Assembly: GCA_002340355.1 (NCBI GenBank)
Contig: DDLX01000037.1
Location: forward strand, 62,001 to 126,000
Direction: 5' to 3'
Length of the DNA stretch: 64,000 bases
DNA from: Cytophagales bacterium UBA2561
GTDB taxonomy: Bacteria > Bacteroidota > Bacteroidia > Cytophagales > Thermoflexibacteraceae
The position numbers and the translations under genes were made by a program. The first letter of the stretch is position 1. Each line of letters begins with the position of its first letter. Under the pieces are notes generated by a model. The model saw only the letters and a list, made by a program, of their open reading frames with translations. It did not search any database and had not been told where the DNA came from. Below are positions 63,996 to 64,000 of this stretch, one piece after another.

Positions 63996-64000
63996 ATGTT
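63996..64000 (+). CDS. Probable start of a fourth XRE gene (cut by window edge)
   Basis: ATGTT follows the same spacer that precedes copy 3, so a fourth paralogue probably begins here. Only the first five bases are in the window. Confidence 0.4.

Noticed and set aside
1..64000. CRISPR arrays, tRNA and rRNA genes
   Set aside because: No regularly spaced repeats and no GC-rich cloverleaf-like stretches were seen in any intergenic region.

Overview
The window looks like chromosomal DNA of an AT-rich member of the Bacteroidota, most likely a Cytophagales-type gliding bacterium. Supporting signs are TAnnTTTG-type promoter boxes, lipoproteins with an acidic run right after the lipid-modified cysteine, a TonB receptor with a carboxypeptidase-like N-terminal domain, and phylum-typical families (DUF4374, DUF4340, DUF1599, OstA-like, FtsX next to DUF3098, EI24). 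A complete phosphosulfolactate synthase would fit a sulfonolipid producer. No rRNA, tRNA, CRISPR array or intact insertion sequence was recognised.

Layout. 1-9 kb: end of a tricorn-type protease, a TrpB2, a VOC protein, a CPBP protease, a secreted protein, glycerate kinase and an ADP-ribosylglycohydrolase-like protein. 9-16 kb: a TIR-membrane-lectin-like protein, DUF4340, an M19 dipeptidase, AsmA and a flavin reductase. 16-21 kb: phosphosulfolactate synthase overlapping a polytopic membrane protein, then a TPR/SpoIIE phosphatase. 21-27 kb: TonB receptor, DUF4374 lipoprotein, Spy-like lipoprotein and PepSY membrane protein. 27-36 kb: a frameshifted lipoprotein, an ECF sigma factor with a membrane partner, methyltransferase, PAS-HPt, hisG, EI24, a decayed PD-(D/E)XK transposase and mtaB. 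36-43 kb: a cupin, a Pif1-type helicase and, divergent from it, a two-gene AAA ATPase + DUF4435 operon. 43-50 kb: methyltransferase, an aldose epimerase broken by a stop codon, two glycosyltransferases, DUF3098/FtsX and SMI1/KNR4. 50-61 kb: mostly envelope and housekeeping genes on the minus strand. 61-64 kb: unknown small genes and a tandem family of XRE regulators cut by the window edge.

The most interesting locus is 40.3-42.7 kb. Its ABC-type ATPase and TOPRIM-like DUF4435 protein match the composition of PARIS anti-phage systems (AriA/AriB), but the ATPase carries a C-terminal extension of three units that read as pentatricopeptide (PPR) repeats, which are rare in bacteria. Second is 8.1-10.4 kb, where a TIR protein with a LecA-like C-terminal domain converges, 4 nt apart, with an ADP-ribosylglycohydrolase-like protein that has lost two expected metal-ligand aspartates. 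Third is the XRE array, whose 3' halves are nearly identical at DNA level and whose first gene is preceded by two operator-like palindromes.

All calls come from reading the sequence and translations. Family names rest on recognised motifs, not on database searches.
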